DNA of 64,000 bases from Rhodococcus sp. KRD197 (lineage in GTDB: Bacteria > Actinomycetota > Actinomycetes > Mycobacteriales > Mycobacteriaceae), in the NCBI RefSeq assembly GCF_017168235.1, contig NZ_JABFAO010000011.1, positions 493,513-557,512 of the forward strand, given 5' to 3'. Position 1 is the first letter of the stretch, and every line of letters starts with the position of its first letter. The translations under genes and the position numbers were made by a program. Shown here one piece after another: positions 17,898 through 28,420 of the stretch. The notes beneath the pieces are model-generated. The model was not told where the DNA came from, ran no database searches, and worked only from the letters and a program-made list of their open reading frames with translations.

Positions 17898-19739
17898 ATG
17901 CCGCCGCTACGGTCACGAGTCACCACTGTCGGACGAGGCGCTGCCGGCGCACGCTCGCTCTGGCGCGCAACCGGAATGACCGATTCCGACTTCGGCAAAC
18001 CGATTGTCGCGATCGCGAATTCGTACACCCAGTTCGTACCCGGCCACGTGCATCTGAAGAACGTCGGCGAGATCGTTGCCGATGCCGTCCGCGCCGCAGG
18101 CGGCGTTCCCCGTGAATTCCACACGATCGCCGTCGACGACGGGATCGCGATGGGCCACGGCGGCATGCTCTACTCGCTGCCCAGTCGCGAAATCATCGCC
18201 GACTCCGTCGAATACATGGCCAACGCCCACACCGCCGACGCCCTGGTCTGCATTTCCAACTGCGACAAGATCACTCCCGGAATGCTCAATGCGGCCATGC
18301 GGCTCAACATTCCATCCGTCTTCGTCTCGGGCGGGCCGATGGAAGCAGGCAAGGCTGTTGTCGTCGGTGGCGTCGCGCAGGCACCGACCGACCTCATCAC
18401 CGCGATCTCGGCGAGTGCAAACGACGCAGTGTCCGAGGACGGACTGGACGAGGTCGAGCGCAGCGCGTGCCCGACGTGCGGATCATGTTCGGGCATGTTC
18501 ACCGCCAACTCCATGAACTGCCTCACCGAGGCTCTCGGCTTGGCGCTGCCCGGCAACGGCTCTACGCTCGCCACCCACAAGGCCAGGTACGCGCTGTTCC
18601 AGCGTGCGGGTACCACCGTCGTCGAGGCCGCACTCAAGTACTACCGCGACGAGGACGAGTCCGTTCTGCCGCGCAACATCGCGACGCCTGCCGCCTTCCG
18701 CAACGCGATGGCACTCGATGTGGCCATGGGGGGGTCCACCAACACCGTGCTGCACACCCTCGCAGCCGCGCAGGAGGGCGAGGTCGACTTCGATCTCGAC
18801 ACCATCGACGCCATCAGCCGTAAGGTGCCGTGCCTGTCCAAGGTCTCTCCCAACTCGGATTACCACATGGAAGATGTGCACCGGGCCGGCGGAATCCCGG
18901 CTCTGCTCGGCGAGCTTCGTCGTGCGAATCTGCTGGAAACCGACGTGTCGACCGTGCACACGAAGAGCTTCGACGAGTGGCTGGACACGTGGGACATTCG
19001 CTCCGGCAAGGCCTCGGACGAAGCACTCGAGCTCTTCCACGCTGCTCCCGGCGGAGTTCGCACCATCGAACCGTTCTCGACGGAGAACCGGTGGTCCTCG
19101 CTCGACACCGACGCCGCCGGAGGTTGCATCCGCGACAAGGAACACGCGTACACCGTCGAGGGCGGCCTGGTTGTGCTGCGCGGGAACATCGCACTCGACG
19201 GAGCGATTCTCAAGACGGCAGGAATCGACGAGGATCTGTTCAGCTTTCAGGGCCCGGCGCTCGTCGTCGAGTCACAAGAAGAGGCCGTCTCGGCGATTCT
19301 GCAGAAGAAGATCAAGGCGGGCGACGTGCTCGTCGTGCGCTACGAGGGGCCCAAGGGCGGCCCCGGCATGCAGGAGATGTTGCACCCGACCGCGTTCCTC
19401 AAAGGCGCTGGTCTCGGGAAGGTCTGCGCCTTGATCACCGACGGTCGATTCTCCGGCGGAACATCGGGACTGTCCATCGGCCACATCTCCCCCGAGGCGG
19501 CCGCGGGCGGAGTCATCGGTCTCGTCGAGAACGGTGATCAGGTCCGCATCGATGTCGCTTCGCGCACGCTCGAGATCCTCGTCGACGACGCGACGCTGCA
19601 GACCCGTCGCGCAAAGATGGATGCCTCCGAGCGGCCCTGGCAGCCGGTGGATCGTCAGCGCACCGTCACCACGGCACTGCGCGCTTACGCCGCCCTGGCC
19701 ACCTCGGCAGACAAGGGCGCAGTGCGCTATGTGCCCTGA
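17898..19739 (+). CDS. ilvD: Dihydroxy-acid dehydratase, long (E. coli-type) form
   Basis: 613 residues. Cluster and active-site segments are [13 protein letters not shown] (Cys122) and [19 protein letters not shown] (Cys194/Cys197 region). The segment [14 protein letters not shown] lacks the extra cysteine that the short [2Fe-2S] forms carry, so this is the oxygen-sensitive E. coli type. It makes the keto acids of valine and isoleucine, completing the set with ilvBNC. M. tuberculosis keeps its ilvD elsewhere, so the placement here is a difference from that map. It ends at a strong palindrome opposite doxX. Confidence 0.95.
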   Translation: MPPLRSRVTTVGRGAAGARSLWRATGMTDSDFGKPIVAIANSYTQFVPGHVHLKNVGEIVADAVRAAGGVPREFHTIAVDDGIAMGHGGMLYSLPSREIIADSVEYMANAHTADALVCISNCDKITPGMLNAAMRLNIPSVFVSGGPMEAGKAVVVGGVAQAPTDLITAISASANDAVSEDGLDEVERSACPTCGSCSGMFTANSMNCLTEALGLALPGNGSTLATHKARYALFQRAGTTVVEAALKYYRDEDESVLPRNIATPAAFRNAMALDVAMGGSTNTVLHTLAAAQEGEVDFDLDTIDAISRKVPCLSKVSPNSDYHMEDVHRAGGIPALLGELRRANLLETDVSTVHTKSFDEWLDTWDIRSGKASDEALELFHAAPGGVRTIEPFSTENRWSSLDTDAAGGCIRDKEHAYTVEGGLVVLRGNIALDGAILKTAGIDEDLFSFQGPALVVESQEEAVSAILQKKIKAGDVLVVRYEGPKGGPGMQEMLHPTAFLKGAGLGKVCALITDGRFSGGTSGLSIGHISPEAAAGGVIGLVENGDQVRIDVASRTLEILVDDATLQTRRAKMDASERPWQPVDRQRTVTTALRAYAALATSADKGAVRYVP

Positions 19740-19740
19740 G

Positions 19741-19798
19741 GCGGCTTCGCCGCATGTGAGTGGAAATACGTGCTCTGGCACGTATTTCCACGCACATG
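19741..19798. terminator. Palindrome between convergent ilvD and doxX
   Basis: A small hairpin (GCGG/CCGC, 19741-19753) precedes a long inverted repeat. GTGGAAATACGTGC (19760-19773) pairs with GCACGTATTTCCAC (19778-19791), extended by CATGTG/CACATG with one mismatch. The apex is GCTCTGGC. There is no T run. Its position between convergent genes suggests a bidirectional terminator; its design resembles 10649-10693. Confidence 0.65.
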
Positions 19799-19810
19799 AC
19801 GCGGAGCGTC

Positions 19811-20677
19811 CTACTGGACCAACGGATTGGCGCCGTTGAGGAAGATCCACATGCATACTCCGCCTGCAATACCGGCGGCGAGCGCGAGGAACGAACCGTA
19901 GCTCGGGCGGGTCGCCCAGCCTCGGCGCCCGTCGAACGCGATCTTGCCGGGACCGGTAAGGATGATCGCAGCAGCCGCGACGGCCAACAATGTCTCGTAC
20001 TCGATGCCATCAGGGGCGAAAAACTGCAAGCCCGGTTCGGCGGCCTGCTTGAAGCACCATGCGTTGATGATGACGGCCAGCACGGCCGCGCCGGCGAACG
20101 GAGTTGCCAGTCCCATGATCAGCAGCGCACCGCCTGCGGTCTCACCGACGGCTCCGGCTATGGCGAGCAGATTTGCCTGCTCGTAGCCAGATTCCTCGAG
20201 CAACGATCGGAAACCGTCGAGACCGGGGCCGTTCCAGATGCCGGTGAGCTTCTGCAGGCCGTGCACGAGAAAGATCCCACCAACGACCAGTCGTAGCAAG
20301 AACAGCCCTACATCGGTGGTGCCGCGACGTGCCGGAACCTCCACGGTTTCGGTGCGTATCACCGGTTCGGGCGCATCTACTGTCGCCGAGGTTGCCGCGG
20401 CGGACGCCGGGGCCCCGGTCTTCAGATGGTCGGAGTCCAAGAACTCGGTGGGCTGATCGGAATAGGCGCCGCGGCTGTCGGGCGCGATGGGCTCATCGAA
20501 CTGCGACGGCCGGTACGACGGGATCTGCTCCGTCGGGTACGAGCCCGAACCGGCTCGCCCGAAGTCGAGTTCATCCTCGGTCTTCGGCTGCAGCTGCTCG
20601 GTCGGCTGGTCGTACGGACTCGATGCGGGTTCGTAGCTGGGATCGGGTTGTTCAGGGTCTCGAGGCTTGTCGGTCAC
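19811..20677 (-). CDS. DoxX-family membrane protein with acidic N-terminal extension
   Basis: 288 residues. The first ~115 are polar and Pro/Gln/Asp-rich, with repeated short motifs (DQPTEQL, DQPTEFL, YPTEQIPSY). The DoxX fold of four membrane helices follows (VGLFLLRLVVGGIFLVHGLQKLTG marks the first). The layout is that of M. tuberculosis Rv3005c, which forms a membrane oxidoreductase complex with SodA and SseA that resists oxidative stress; whether that complex exists here is inference. GTG start. It converges on ilvD. Confidence 0.86.
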   Translation of the reverse strand: MTDKPRDPEQPDPSYEPASSPYDQPTEQLQPKTEDELDFGRAGSGSYPTEQIPSYRPSQFDEPIAPDSRGAYSDQPTEFLDSDHLKTGAPASAAATSATVDAPEPVIRTETVEVPARRGTTDVGLFLLRLVVGGIFLVHGLQKLTGIWNGPGLDGFRSLLEESGYEQANLLAIAGAVGETAGGALLIMGLATPFAGAAVLAVIINAWCFKQAAEPGLQFFAPDGIEYETLLAVAAAAIILTGPGKIAFDGRRGWATRPSYGSFLALAAGIAGGVCMWIFLNGANPLVQ

Positions 20678-20793
20678 AATGTCAACAGTAAGGCGAAGAC
20701 GTGTTCATTCGGCTGCATTGCATTTTGGCGCGGCGCGGGAGAGACATACACCGAATGGCGAACCCCGGCGCGCTTTCCGTAACGTCGGAGTAC

Positions 20794-21933
20794 ATGAAGC
20801 CGGTGCGAGTGTCCTGGAGAACTGCAACCGTAGGTGCCGCACTCGGCCTGACAGTGTTGCTGACCGGGAGTTGCGCACGCTTCGACGATTCGACCACAAC
20901 GCCGTTCAGCCCCGAACCGTCGTTCGGCGCAGCGGAAATCGCGCCACGCGACCCCGATGCGGCACCGACGACCACACCCGAGGACCTGGACAGGCCGGAT
21001 GGGCCGTGTATCGACCCGGACCCCAACGTGATCGCGACCTGCCTCGACACCACCGGCGGGCTGGTGATGCTTCCGGACGGGATGTCCGCCTTGGTGGCCG
21101 AGCGCCGCACCGGCCGCATCATGCAGGTCGCGCCAGGGCAGACGCCCGTCGAGGTCGCCACCATCGATGTCGATGCAGGCGCGGACGGCGGGCTACTCGA
21201 CCTTGCGTTGTCCCCCAGTTATCTCGAGGACGGACTCCTCTACGCCTACATCACCACCGCCTCGGACAATCGCGTCGTACGCATCGCCCCCGGTGACACA
21301 CCCAAGAACATCCTCACCGGCATTCCGAAGGGCACCCAGGGCAATCGCGGCGCACTCGACTTCTACAGCCCGAACCAACTTCTGGTGCTCACCGGGGATG
21401 CGGGCAGTCCGGCTTCGGCCACGGATCCTTCCTCCCTGGCCGGTAAACTCCTCCGAGTCGAGTCGCTCGTACCCGCGCAAAGCGGACCTGCGCCGCAAGT
21501 CGCCCTGAGTGGAATCGGCACGGCCGGTGACGTCTGCATCGATCCGACGGGTGGCATCTGGGTCACCGATCGCACAGCGGTGGAGGATCGTCTACAGCGC
21601 ATCGACCCGCTCGGTACCGTCATCTCACCCGTCTGGACCTGGCCGGACCGACCCGGCGTCGCGGGTTGCGGGGCAGGTCCAGGTGCCGTGGCGATCTCAC
21701 TGACAGGCGGTCAGGCGGTCGCAGTGCTCGTGACCGACCCGGAGAGCGGCGCGGTATCAGCAGCGCCGACCCTGCTGGTTGAGGGTCGATACGGACAGCT
21801 GAACGGTGCCGCGCTCGCACCGGACGGCCAGATCTGGGCCGGTACCGTCAACAAGAACGGCGACGCGCCCGGACCCAACGACGACCGTGTGGTCAAGATT
21901 CCTGTTCCCGCGGGGGGCGGTGGGTTCGACTAG
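20794..21933 (+). CDS. lppZ: Lipoprotein LppZ-like, sorbosone/glucose dehydrogenase-type beta-propeller
   Basis: 379 residues. The N-terminus is a lipoprotein signal (basic start, hydrophobic AALGLTVLLTGSC; the lipid-modified Cys is in TGSCARF). The body is a PQQ sugar dehydrogenase-like beta-propeller (LVAERRTGRIMQV, DGGLLDLALSP, NRVVRI, GNRGALDFYSPNQLLVLTGDAG). It matches LppZ (Rv3006) motif by motif and in position. Enzymatic activity has not been shown for the family to my knowledge. The start at 20794 follows GGAG; the frame extends to 20701 without a signal peptide. Its 3' end overlaps the convergent antiporter gene by 41 bases. Confidence 0.88.
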   Translation: MKPVRVSWRTATVGAALGLTVLLTGSCARFDDSTTTPFSPEPSFGAAEIAPRDPDAAPTTTPEDLDRPDGPCIDPDPNVIATCLDTTGGLVMLPDGMSALVAERRTGRIMQVAPGQTPVEVATIDVDAGADGGLLDLALSPSYLEDGLLYAYITTASDNRVVRIAPGDTPKNILTGIPKGTQGNRGALDFYSPNQLLVLTGDAGSPASATDPSSLAGKLLRVESLVPAQSGPAPQVALSGIGTAGDVCIDPTGGIWVTDRTAVEDRLQRIDPLGTVISPVWTWPDRPGVAGCGAGPGAVAISLTGGQAVAVLVTDPESGAVSAAPTLLVEGRYGQLNGAALAPDGQIWAGTVNKNGDAPGPNDDRVVKIPVPAGGGGFD

Positions 21934-23107
21934 CCTCACTCGCTTCGTCACCGCCGAGGACCGTGGCCAGCATCGGCAATGCCAATACTGTGATCGCGCC
22001 GGCCGCGACGAGTATCGACGCGTTGGCCGAGGACATCTCCCCGGCTTCGACGGCGACTCCGGTGACGGCGACGATCAGCGGCAGCCCGGTCGTCGCATAG
22101 AGAGCCACTCGCATCTGTTCTCGGGTGGAGAAATTGTCTACCCGGTCCAACCTGGTCGCCACGAAAACCGGAACGCCGCGAACCAGCAGCAGCAACACCA
22201 GGAACGCCACGAGCGCGCCGGGTGCCGAGAGCACGGCCGCGATGTCGATGGACATGCCGGAGGTGACGAAAAAGATCGGGATCAGGAAGCCGAAGGCCAG
22301 CCCACCCAGTTTCGTCTCCAGCTGCTCGTCCCCCTCGGGCATCACCCGGCGAAGAATGAATCCGGCGGCGAAGGCACCGAGAATGATGTCCAAACCGAAT
22401 GCAGTTGCGACGGCGGTCAACGTGATGAGCAACAGCATCGTCAGCCGTACGGTCGTCTGCGCGGTCGTGTCGGACCCCCGCTGCACGACCGCGAGTACTC
22501 GCGATCCCTCGCGGAAGACCCACAGCGGCACCATACCCACCGCGACCGCGACCACCACGAACAGAGCGAGGACCACCACGGATTCGATATCGCCGCGCGA
22601 ACCCAACAGCACCGCCATGGCGACAACCGGACCCAATTCGCCGATCGCACCGTGATTCATCACCGTTCGCCCGAGCGCAGTGTTCTGTAGTCCACTGTCT
22701 TTCAGAATGGGCAGCAGCGTCCCGAGTGCAGTCGAGGTCAACGCAATCGCAACGGCGATCTCGGCCGTGATGGCGCCGGTGTGCCCGAGCAAGAGCACAG
22801 CGGCGAAGGCCGCGCCCAGGCTGAAGAGCCAGGTCACCAGGGCTCGGCGACCACCACGGCCGGTGATCTCCTCGACGTCGATTTCGAAGCCGGCGAGCAG
22901 AAACAACATTCCCAAGCCCAGTTCGCGCAGCAGGTCCACTTCGCTACCGTCGACGGCCCAGTTGAGCACGTTTGGTCCGACGACCATCCCGAGCACGAGC
23001 AGCAGGACGACCTCCGGCACGAGCCTGCGCGGAACGAAGCCGGCCAACAACGGTGCCAGAACAGCGATCACCGCTATCCAGAAGAGCGACGCTTCCGACG
23101 ATGGCAT
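21893..23107 (-). CDS. Cation:proton antiporter (CPA2/KefB-type)
   Basis: 404 residues with about twelve membrane segments and no C-terminal TrkA/RCK domain. The CPA2 hallmark GLGMLFLLAGFEID and the later VAIALTSTALGTLLPILKDSG segment (ion-binding helix pair) are visible. It probably exchanges K+ or Na+ for protons across the membrane. The 3' end overlaps lppZ tail to tail. It lies 14 bases downstream of gatB on the same strand, so it may be read through from there. Confidence 0.86.
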   Translation of the reverse strand: MPSSEASLFWIAVIAVLAPLLAGFVPRRLVPEVVLLLVLGMVVGPNVLNWAVDGSEVDLLRELGLGMLFLLAGFEIDVEEITGRGGRRALVTWLFSLGAAFAAVLLLGHTGAITAEIAVAIALTSTALGTLLPILKDSGLQNTALGRTVMNHGAIGELGPVVAMAVLLGSRGDIESVVVLALFVVVAVAVGMVPLWVFREGSRVLAVVQRGSDTTAQTTVRLTMLLLITLTAVATAFGLDIILGAFAAGFILRRVMPEGDEQLETKLGGLAFGFLIPIFFVTSGMSIDIAAVLSAPGALVAFLVLLLLVRGVPVFVATRLDRVDNFSTREQMRVALYATTGLPLIVAVTGVAVEAGEMSSANASILVAAGAITVLALPMLATVLGGDEASEASRTHRPPREQES

Positions 23108-23121
23108 CGAATGACTCCAGC

Positions 23122-24618
23122 TCAGCTACATGCCGCCAGCACCAGTTCTTTGACTCGGGCTGCATCCGCCTGTCCGCGAGTGGCTTTCATGACGGCACCG
23201 ACTATGGCACCGGCCGCCGCAACCTTGCCTGCGCGGATCTTTTCTGCCACACCGGGATTGGCAGCGAGCGCCTCGTCCACTGCAGCCTGGAGCTTGGTGT
23301 CGTCCTTCTCCACGACGAGACCGCGGGCCGCCATGACCTCGGCCGGCTCACCTTCACCGGCCAGCACACCGTCGACGATTTGGCGGGCTCCGTTGTTGTT
23401 GACTTTGCCACCCGATACGAGCTCGACGACCTCGGCGACCTGCGCCGGAGTGATGGCGAGCTCGGTGAGCTCGACACCGGCGATGTTCGCCTGTTGCGCC
23501 AGGTAGGACACCCACCAGGAGCGGGCGGACTGTGCGGAGGCACCGGCGTCGACCGTCGCTGCGACGAGATCGAGCGCCCCCGAGTTGACGAGGTCACGCA
23601 TCTCTTCGTCGGAAACACCCCAGTCGGCCTGGATACGCGCCCGGCGAAGCCACGGTAGCTCCGGCAGAGTCGCGCGCAGTTCTTCGATCCATGCTGCGTC
23701 GGGCGCAACCGGCGCCAGGTCGGGCTCGGGGAAGTAGCGGTAGTCCTCGGCGGTCTCCTTCTTTCGTCCCGGCGTGGTGGTGCCGTCGGACTCCTGGAAG
23801 TGACGCGTCTCCTGTGTGATCTCGCCGCCGGACTGCAGAACCGCTGCCTGCCTGCGCATCTCGTAGCGCACGGCAACCTCGACACTCTTGAGCGAATTGA
23901 CGTTCTTGGTTTCGGTGCGGGTGCCGAATTCCGTGGCGGACTTCTCCATGAGCGAGACGTTGGCGTCGCAGCGCAACGAACCCTGATCCATGCGGACATC
24001 GGAGACGTTCAGTGCCTTCAGCAGGTCACGGAGTGCAGTGACGTAGGCGCGGGCGACCTCGGGTGCACGTTCACCTGTTCCGGTGATGGGTTTGGTGACG
24101 ATCTCGACGAGCGGGACACCCGCTCTGTTGTAGTCCAGCAGCGAATGGCTGGCGCCCTCGATGCGGCCCGTCGCGCCGCCCACGTGGGTGGACTTCCCGG
24201 TGTCCTCCTCCATATGGGCGCGCTCGATCTGCACACGGAAGGTGCTGCCGTCGTCGAGCAGCACGTCCAGGTAGCCCTCGGTGGCGATCGGCTCGTCGTA
24301 CTGCGAGATCTGGTAGTTCTTCGGCTGATCCGGGTAGAAGTAGTTCTTCCGCGCGAACCGCCCCCACGGGGTGATCGAGCAGTTCAGCGCGAGGCCGATG
24401 CGTATCGCCGACTCGACGGCGGCGGCGTTGACCACCGGCAGCGCTCCAGGCAGAGACAGGCACACTGGGCACACCTGAGTGTTCGGTTCGGCCCCGAAGG
24501 CCGTCGGGCAACCGCAGAACATCTTCGTGGCCGTGCCCAACTCGACGTGGACCTCCATACCCAGAACGGGGTCGAAGCGGGTCAGAACGTCGTCGTAATC
24601 GACCATGGCGGCAGTCAT
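23122..24618 (-). CDS. gatB: Aspartyl/glutamyl-tRNA amidotransferase subunit B
   Basis: 498 residues. The GatB signature is [18 protein letters not shown], with the zinc-binding cysteines CGC and [20 protein letters not shown] is also diagnostic, and the C-terminal YqeY-like domain binds tRNA. With GatA and GatC it amidates Glu-tRNA-Gln (and Asp-tRNA-Asn). The start at 24618 ([12 protein letters not shown]) matches relatives and is preceded by TAAACT with a 7-base gap, suggesting a leaderless transcript; the frame extends further to 24645. Confidence 0.95.
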   Translation of the reverse strand: MTAAMVDYDDVLTRFDPVLGMEVHVELGTATKMFCGCPTAFGAEPNTQVCPVCLSLPGALPVVNAAAVESAIRIGLALNCSITPWGRFARKNYFYPDQPKNYQISQYDEPIATEGYLDVLLDDGSTFRVQIERAHMEEDTGKSTHVGGATGRIEGASHSLLDYNRAGVPLVEIVTKPITGTGERAPEVARAYVTALRDLLKALNVSDVRMDQGSLRCDANVSLMEKSATEFGTRTETKNVNSLKSVEVAVRYEMRRQAAVLQSGGEITQETRHFQESDGTTTPGRKKETAEDYRYFPEPDLAPVAPDAAWIEELRATLPELPWLRRARIQADWGVSDEEMRDLVNSGALDLVAATVDAGASAQSARSWWVSYLAQQANIAGVELTELAITPAQVAEVVELVSGGKVNNNGARQIVDGVLAGEGEPAEVMAARGLVVEKDDTKLQAAVDEALAANPGVAEKIRAGKVAAAGAIVGAVMKATRGQADAARVKELVLAACS

Positions 24619-24631
24619 GCAGGGAAGTTTA
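24619..24631 (-). promoter_or_regulatory. Candidate leaderless promoter of gatB
   Basis: On the minus strand TAAACT (24631-24626) is followed by seven bases and then the ATG at 24618. There is no ribosome site in the gap. This spacing is typical of leaderless transcription. Confidence 0.45.
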
Positions 24632-24682
24632 TGCGCTGCGTGCAACGCGCGAGTAACCCCGGGTGCTCGCTAAGCTCGGGAG

Positions 24683-25219
24683 GTGACGGACTCCGCGAAA
24701 CAGACACTGTCCATGACCGTGCTCATGACACCGGACATGGCCAATTTCTCCGGCAACGTGCACGGCGGCACCATACTGAAGTTTCTCGATCAGGTCGCCT
24801 ACGCCTGCGCGAGCCGGTACGCGCGGGCATACGTGGTCACGCTCTCGGTCGATCGCGTCGTATTTCGAGAGCCGATTCACGTCGGCGAGCTCGTCACCTT
24901 CTGCGCGTCGGTCAACTACACCGGACGGACGTCGATGGAAGTCGGTATCCGCGTCGAGACCGAGAACATCCAGCGCGGCGACACCAGGCACACCAACAGC
25001 TGCTATTTCACGATGGTGGCCGTGGACGACGCGGGCGCACCGCTCGAGTTGCCGCCGTTGACGCCGACGAGCGAACTCGGCCGACAACGTTTCCAAGCCG
25101 CCGAACGACGGCGTGAGCTGCGGCGTGAGACCGAGCGGCGCGAATCGGAAATCCAGCGAGGAACCGAGAACGTCCCACTGACGGACCGACGTGCTGACAG
25201 TGAAGTCGAGGCGAACTAG
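24683..25219 (+). CDS. Acyl-CoA thioesterase, hotdog fold (YciA/BACH type)
   Basis: 178 residues. The hotdog helix carries the motif [19 protein letters not shown] with the conserved Asn and Asp of YciA/BACH-type thioesterases, then [15 protein letters not shown]. It hydrolyses acyl-CoA; chain length is not predictable. The C-terminal ~45 residues are charged and probably disordered. GTG start directly after CGGGAG. It is divergent from gatB. The stop codon shares a CTAG with that of the convergent pfkA. Confidence 0.88.
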   Translation: MTDSAKQTLSMTVLMTPDMANFSGNVHGGTILKFLDQVAYACASRYARAYVVTLSVDRVVFREPIHVGELVTFCASVNYTGRTSMEVGIRVETENIQRGDTRHTNSCYFTMVAVDDAGAPLELPPLTPTSELGRQRFQAAERRRELRRETERRESEIQRGTENVPLTDRRADSEVEAN

Positions 25220-26247
25220 CCGAAGAAGGCTGCTGCGTCCACGTACCGACTCTCCGGTACCCGTTTGAGCTTGGTCACCGCCTCAGCCAGAGACACCAGG
25301 CCGATCTCGGCGCCCCGGAGAGAGACCATCTTTCCGAAATCGCCGGCATGCGCGGCGTCGACGGCGTTGACACCGAACCGCGTGGCCAGGACCCGGTCGT
25401 ACGGCGTCGGGGTACCGCCCCTCTGCACGTGTCCGAGGACGGTCGTCCGCACTTCCTTGTTGATCCGACGCTCGATCTCCTGGCCGAGTTGGTGTGCGAC
25501 GCCGGTGAACTTCACATGCCCGAACTCGTCGATGCCGCCGTCGAGCAGCGACATCGAGCCCTCCTTGGGCATGGCCCCCTCCGCGACGACACAGATGAAG
25601 TGCGAGTCGCCTCGCTGAAATCTCTTGCGCACCATGTCGCAGACCTCGTCGACGTCGAACGGCTGCTCGGGAATGAGCGTCATGTGCGAGCCCGACGCCA
25701 GCCCCGCATGCAAGGCAATCCACCCGGCGTGACGGCCCATCACCTCGACGAGCATGACGCGCTGATGCGATTCGGCGGTGCTGTGCAGACGGTCGATCGC
25801 GTCGGTTGCGATGGTCAGTGCGGTGTCGAAGCCGAACGTGACGTCGGTGCAATCGATGTCGTTGTCGATGGTCTTGGGGACACCGACAACCGGAACGCCC
25901 TCCTCGGACAGCCAGTGCGCCGCCGTGAGTGTGCCCTCACCGCCGATCGGAATCAACACATCGATGCCGTTGTCCTCGAGAGTCTGCTCGATCCGGCTCA
26001 ATCCAGCGCGCAGCACCTCGGGATTGGTGCGTGCCGTACCGAGCATGGTTCCGCCCTTGGTGAGCAGACGGTCGTTGCGGTCGTCGTTGCGCAACTGGAT
26101 GCGGCGGTCTTCGAGCAGCCCTCGCCACCCGTCTTGGAAGCCGACAACGGCCGATCCGTACCGAGCATCGGCAGTGCGAACGACAGCCCTGATCACCGCA
26201 TTGAGGCCGGGGCAGTCGCCACCGCCGGTAAGAACTCCGATGCGCAT
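25216..26247 (-). CDS. pfkA: 6-phosphofructokinase
   Basis: 343 residues. Visible motifs are [20 protein letters not shown] (nucleotide site start), [21 protein letters not shown] (catalytic Asp) and [12 protein letters not shown] with [15 protein letters not shown]. The glycine in GGEGT at the position where PPi-dependent enzymes have Asp favours ATP as donor. It phosphorylates fructose 6-phosphate in glycolysis. The start at 26247 gives the family N-terminus; the frame extends to 26442 through the end of the response-regulator gene but that part is not PFK-like. Confidence 0.94.
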   Translation of the reverse strand: MRIGVLTGGGDCPGLNAVIRAVVRTADARYGSAVVGFQDGWRGLLEDRRIQLRNDDRNDRLLTKGGTMLGTARTNPEVLRAGLSRIEQTLEDNGIDVLIPIGGEGTLTAAHWLSEEGVPVVGVPKTIDNDIDCTDVTFGFDTALTIATDAIDRLHSTAESHQRVMLVEVMGRHAGWIALHAGLASGSHMTLIPEQPFDVDEVCDMVRKRFQRGDSHFICVVAEGAMPKEGSMSLLDGGIDEFGHVKFTGVAHQLGQEIERRINKEVRTTVLGHVQRGGTPTPYDRVLATRFGVNAVDAAHAGDFGKMVSLRGAEIGLVSLAEAVTKLKRVPESRYVDAAAFFG

Positions 26248-26326
26248 CGATTTCTCGCTTCTCGTCGACTCCATGACCATTACCGTAATCTTGCCGCCTC
26301 GCACCTGTGTCGGCAGTGCGAGCCGA

Positions 26327-26989
26327 TCACCCGGGCCCGACAACTCCGGTTTCGTACGCGAGCACCACCGCTTGCGCGCGGTCACGAAGGCCGAGCTTCC
26401 CCAGCACTTTCCCGACATGAGTCTTGACGGTCTGCTCGGCAACGAAGAGGGCAGCGGCGATCTCGAGATTGGACATTCCCTTGGCTATGAGCTCGAGCAC
26501 TTCGCGTTCACGTGGGGTGAGCGAGGTCAGAGCAGAGGGGCGCGTGCGGACCCGCCCACGCCGCGAAGTCACATCGGCGATCAACCGACGCGTCACCGAC
26601 GGGGCAAGCAAGGCCTCACCGGCCGCTACGACGCGCACTCCCCGGATCAGTTCCTCCGCGGGGGCATCCTTGAGCATGAAGCCGCTCGCGCCCAGAGTGA
26701 GAGCCTCGTAGACGTAGTCGTCGATGTCGAAGGTGGTCAACATCAAGATGCGTACAGGCGGATCGAGCGCGGCGCCGAGGATGGCTCGCGCTGCATCGAG
26801 TCCGTTCATCTGCGGCATCCGTACATCCATGAGAACCACGTCCGGGTGCAGGCGCTTCACCTCGTCGACTGCGGTCGCGCCGTTGTCGGCGTCGCCGATC
26901 ACACTGATGTCGTGCTGAGCTGTCAGCAGTGCGCCGAATCCCTGCCGAACCATCGCCTGATCGTCGGCGATGAATACCGTGATAGCCAC
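26327..26989 (-). CDS. NarL/LuxR-family response regulator
   Basis: 220 residues. The receiver domain has the acidic pair in FIADD, the phosphorylation site Asp55 in [10 protein letters not shown], and the conserved Lys in FMLKDAP. The C-terminal LuxR helix-turn-helix is [15 protein letters not shown]...SNLEIA...TVKTHV. It pairs with the histidine kinase gene 11 bases upstream. The GTG at 26989 was chosen because [11 protein letters not shown] is the normal receiver start. Targets unknown; the nearest candidates are the divergent phospholipase/hydrolase genes. Confidence 0.93.
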   Translation of the reverse strand: MAITVFIADDQAMVRQGFGALLTAQHDISVIGDADNGATAVDEVKRLHPDVVLMDVRMPQMNGLDAARAILGAALDPPVRILMLTTFDIDDYVYEALTLGASGFMLKDAPAEELIRGVRVVAAGEALLAPSVTRRLIADVTSRRGRVRTRPSALTSLTPREREVLELIAKGMSNLEIAAALFVAEQTVKTHVGKVLGKLGLRDRAQAVVLAYETGVVGPG

Positions 26990-27000
26990 GAACAGAGACC

Positions 27001-28290
27001 TTATGCGGTGAAGGCGGTTGTGTGGTCGGACACGACGTGCGCTGACGGGGTGGTCGGTAGCCGAGCCACCACTTCGAATCCCCCGTCCGGACGAACTCTG
27101 GCGTCGAGCCACCCGGACACGCCCAAGGCGCGCTCACGCATACCGCGGAGGCCGTGCCCTCCGGTTCCCATCTGCACAGGAACGTCACCGTTGCCTGGCG
27201 TCTTTCCGTTGACGACCTCGACATAGACGACGTCGAGTCCGTAATCCAGTCGCACCCGAACGTCGGTATCCGGTGCGTGCCGAGAGGCATTGGACAGCGA
27301 CTCCTGCAGTATGCGATAGAGCGCGAGCCCGGTCGTGGCGGAGATTGCCGCCGGGCTGCCCGTCGATTCCCAGCTCAATCGAACCCCGGCGCGCGCACTG
27401 CTCTCGAGCAATGCAGGCACGTCGGCCGTACCCGGTTGCGGTGAGTTCTCAGCGAGAACTCCGTCACTGCGCAGCACACCGAGCATTCCCCGAATCTCGT
27501 TCAGCGCCTCGCGAGCGGTGGCTCCGATGGCCTCGAATTCTGCTGCTGCGCTGGGTGACACATCCTCGATTCGGTAGGGCGCGCTCTGCGCCTGTACGAC
27601 GACGAGGGACATGTGATGGGCGACGACGTCGTGTAGATCGCGCGCGATCCTCGCCTTCTCCTCCAGGACGGTGCGCCGCGCACGCTCCAGTTCGCTGACT
27701 TCTTCCTGCTTGGCCAGTTCGCGCCTGGACAGCACGAGCCAACGGATCAACAGGGCGAACAAGACGATCGCGCTCAGTCCCACCGCCCAACCGACCCCGT
27801 CGTTACCCGGGGTGAAACCCAGAAACAGCAGAACTGTCGAGAGCCAGACGACGACGACCACCGGGAAAGCACAACGCAGGCTCACCGTCGACACGAGTAC
27901 CAACAACACGATGAGATGGGTGACCTGCCAAGGAAAGTCGTATCCAGGAAGCCGATCGAAAGCCACCGGGACCACCACTGCCGATGCAGCTGAAATCGCC
28001 CACCCGAGAGCAGGGTTGGCACGCACGAGCACAAGTGGGAACACTGCGAGCGCAGACACGATCGGCATGATCGGGATCGGTACGTCGTGCGTGAGTTGGA
28101 GCGTCGGCCACGCCACTGAATACAGGATCGCAGTCACGACGAATATCGTGATGTCGATTCTGCGGCCAGGCGGGATTGCGCGGGCAGCCCGCGTCACGAC
28201 TCCCCCTGGCCTGCCGACCGGAGCCTTGTTCCTGGTTCTGCTTCTGATACCCACCCTCAGAACACTAGGAACCCAGCGCCGAAAAGTCAT
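27001..28290 (-). CDS. Sensor histidine kinase, DesK/NarX type
   Basis: 429 residues. After a basic N-terminus come about five or six membrane helices (residues 45-185) with very short outside loops, then a HisKA_3 dimerisation domain with His220 in ARIARDLHDVVAHHM, and a short HATPase domain (LSNASRHAPD as the N box, GGHGLRGMRERA as the G box). Such kinases sense signals within or at the membrane. It forms a two-component system with the next gene and is divergent from a phospholipase A2-like gene across 130 bases. The signal is unknown. Confidence 0.92.
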   Translation of the reverse strand: MTFRRWVPSVLRVGIRSRTRNKAPVGRPGGVVTRAARAIPPGRRIDITIFVVTAILYSVAWPTLQLTHDVPIPIMPIVSALAVFPLVLVRANPALGWAISAASAVVVPVAFDRLPGYDFPWQVTHLIVLLVLVSTVSLRCAFPVVVVVWLSTVLLFLGFTPGNDGVGWAVGLSAIVLFALLIRWLVLSRRELAKQEEVSELERARRTVLEEKARIARDLHDVVAHHMSLVVVQAQSAPYRIEDVSPSAAAEFEAIGATAREALNEIRGMLGVLRSDGVLAENSPQPGTADVPALLESSARAGVRLSWESTGSPAAISATTGLALYRILQESLSNASRHAPDTDVRVRLDYGLDVVYVEVVNGKTPGNGDVPVQMGTGGHGLRGMRERALGVSGWLDARVRPDGGFEVVARLPTTPSAHVVSDHTTAFTA

Positions 28291-28420
28291 CGTACCCAGG
28301 AGTGAGATCGCGGCGCCCCTTCGGTATCAGTGCCGAGCGTCGGCAGCACCGAGAAGGCAGGGAGGATCGGCACCGCAGACCGATTACCTGCACCGCAGGT
28401 CATTCATAGCGTCGGTCACC

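Noticed and set aside
27671-28420. N-terminal extension of the phospholipase-like gene by about 250 codons
   Set aside because: That part is antisense to the histidine kinase. The ATG at 28421 gives a normal signal sequence.
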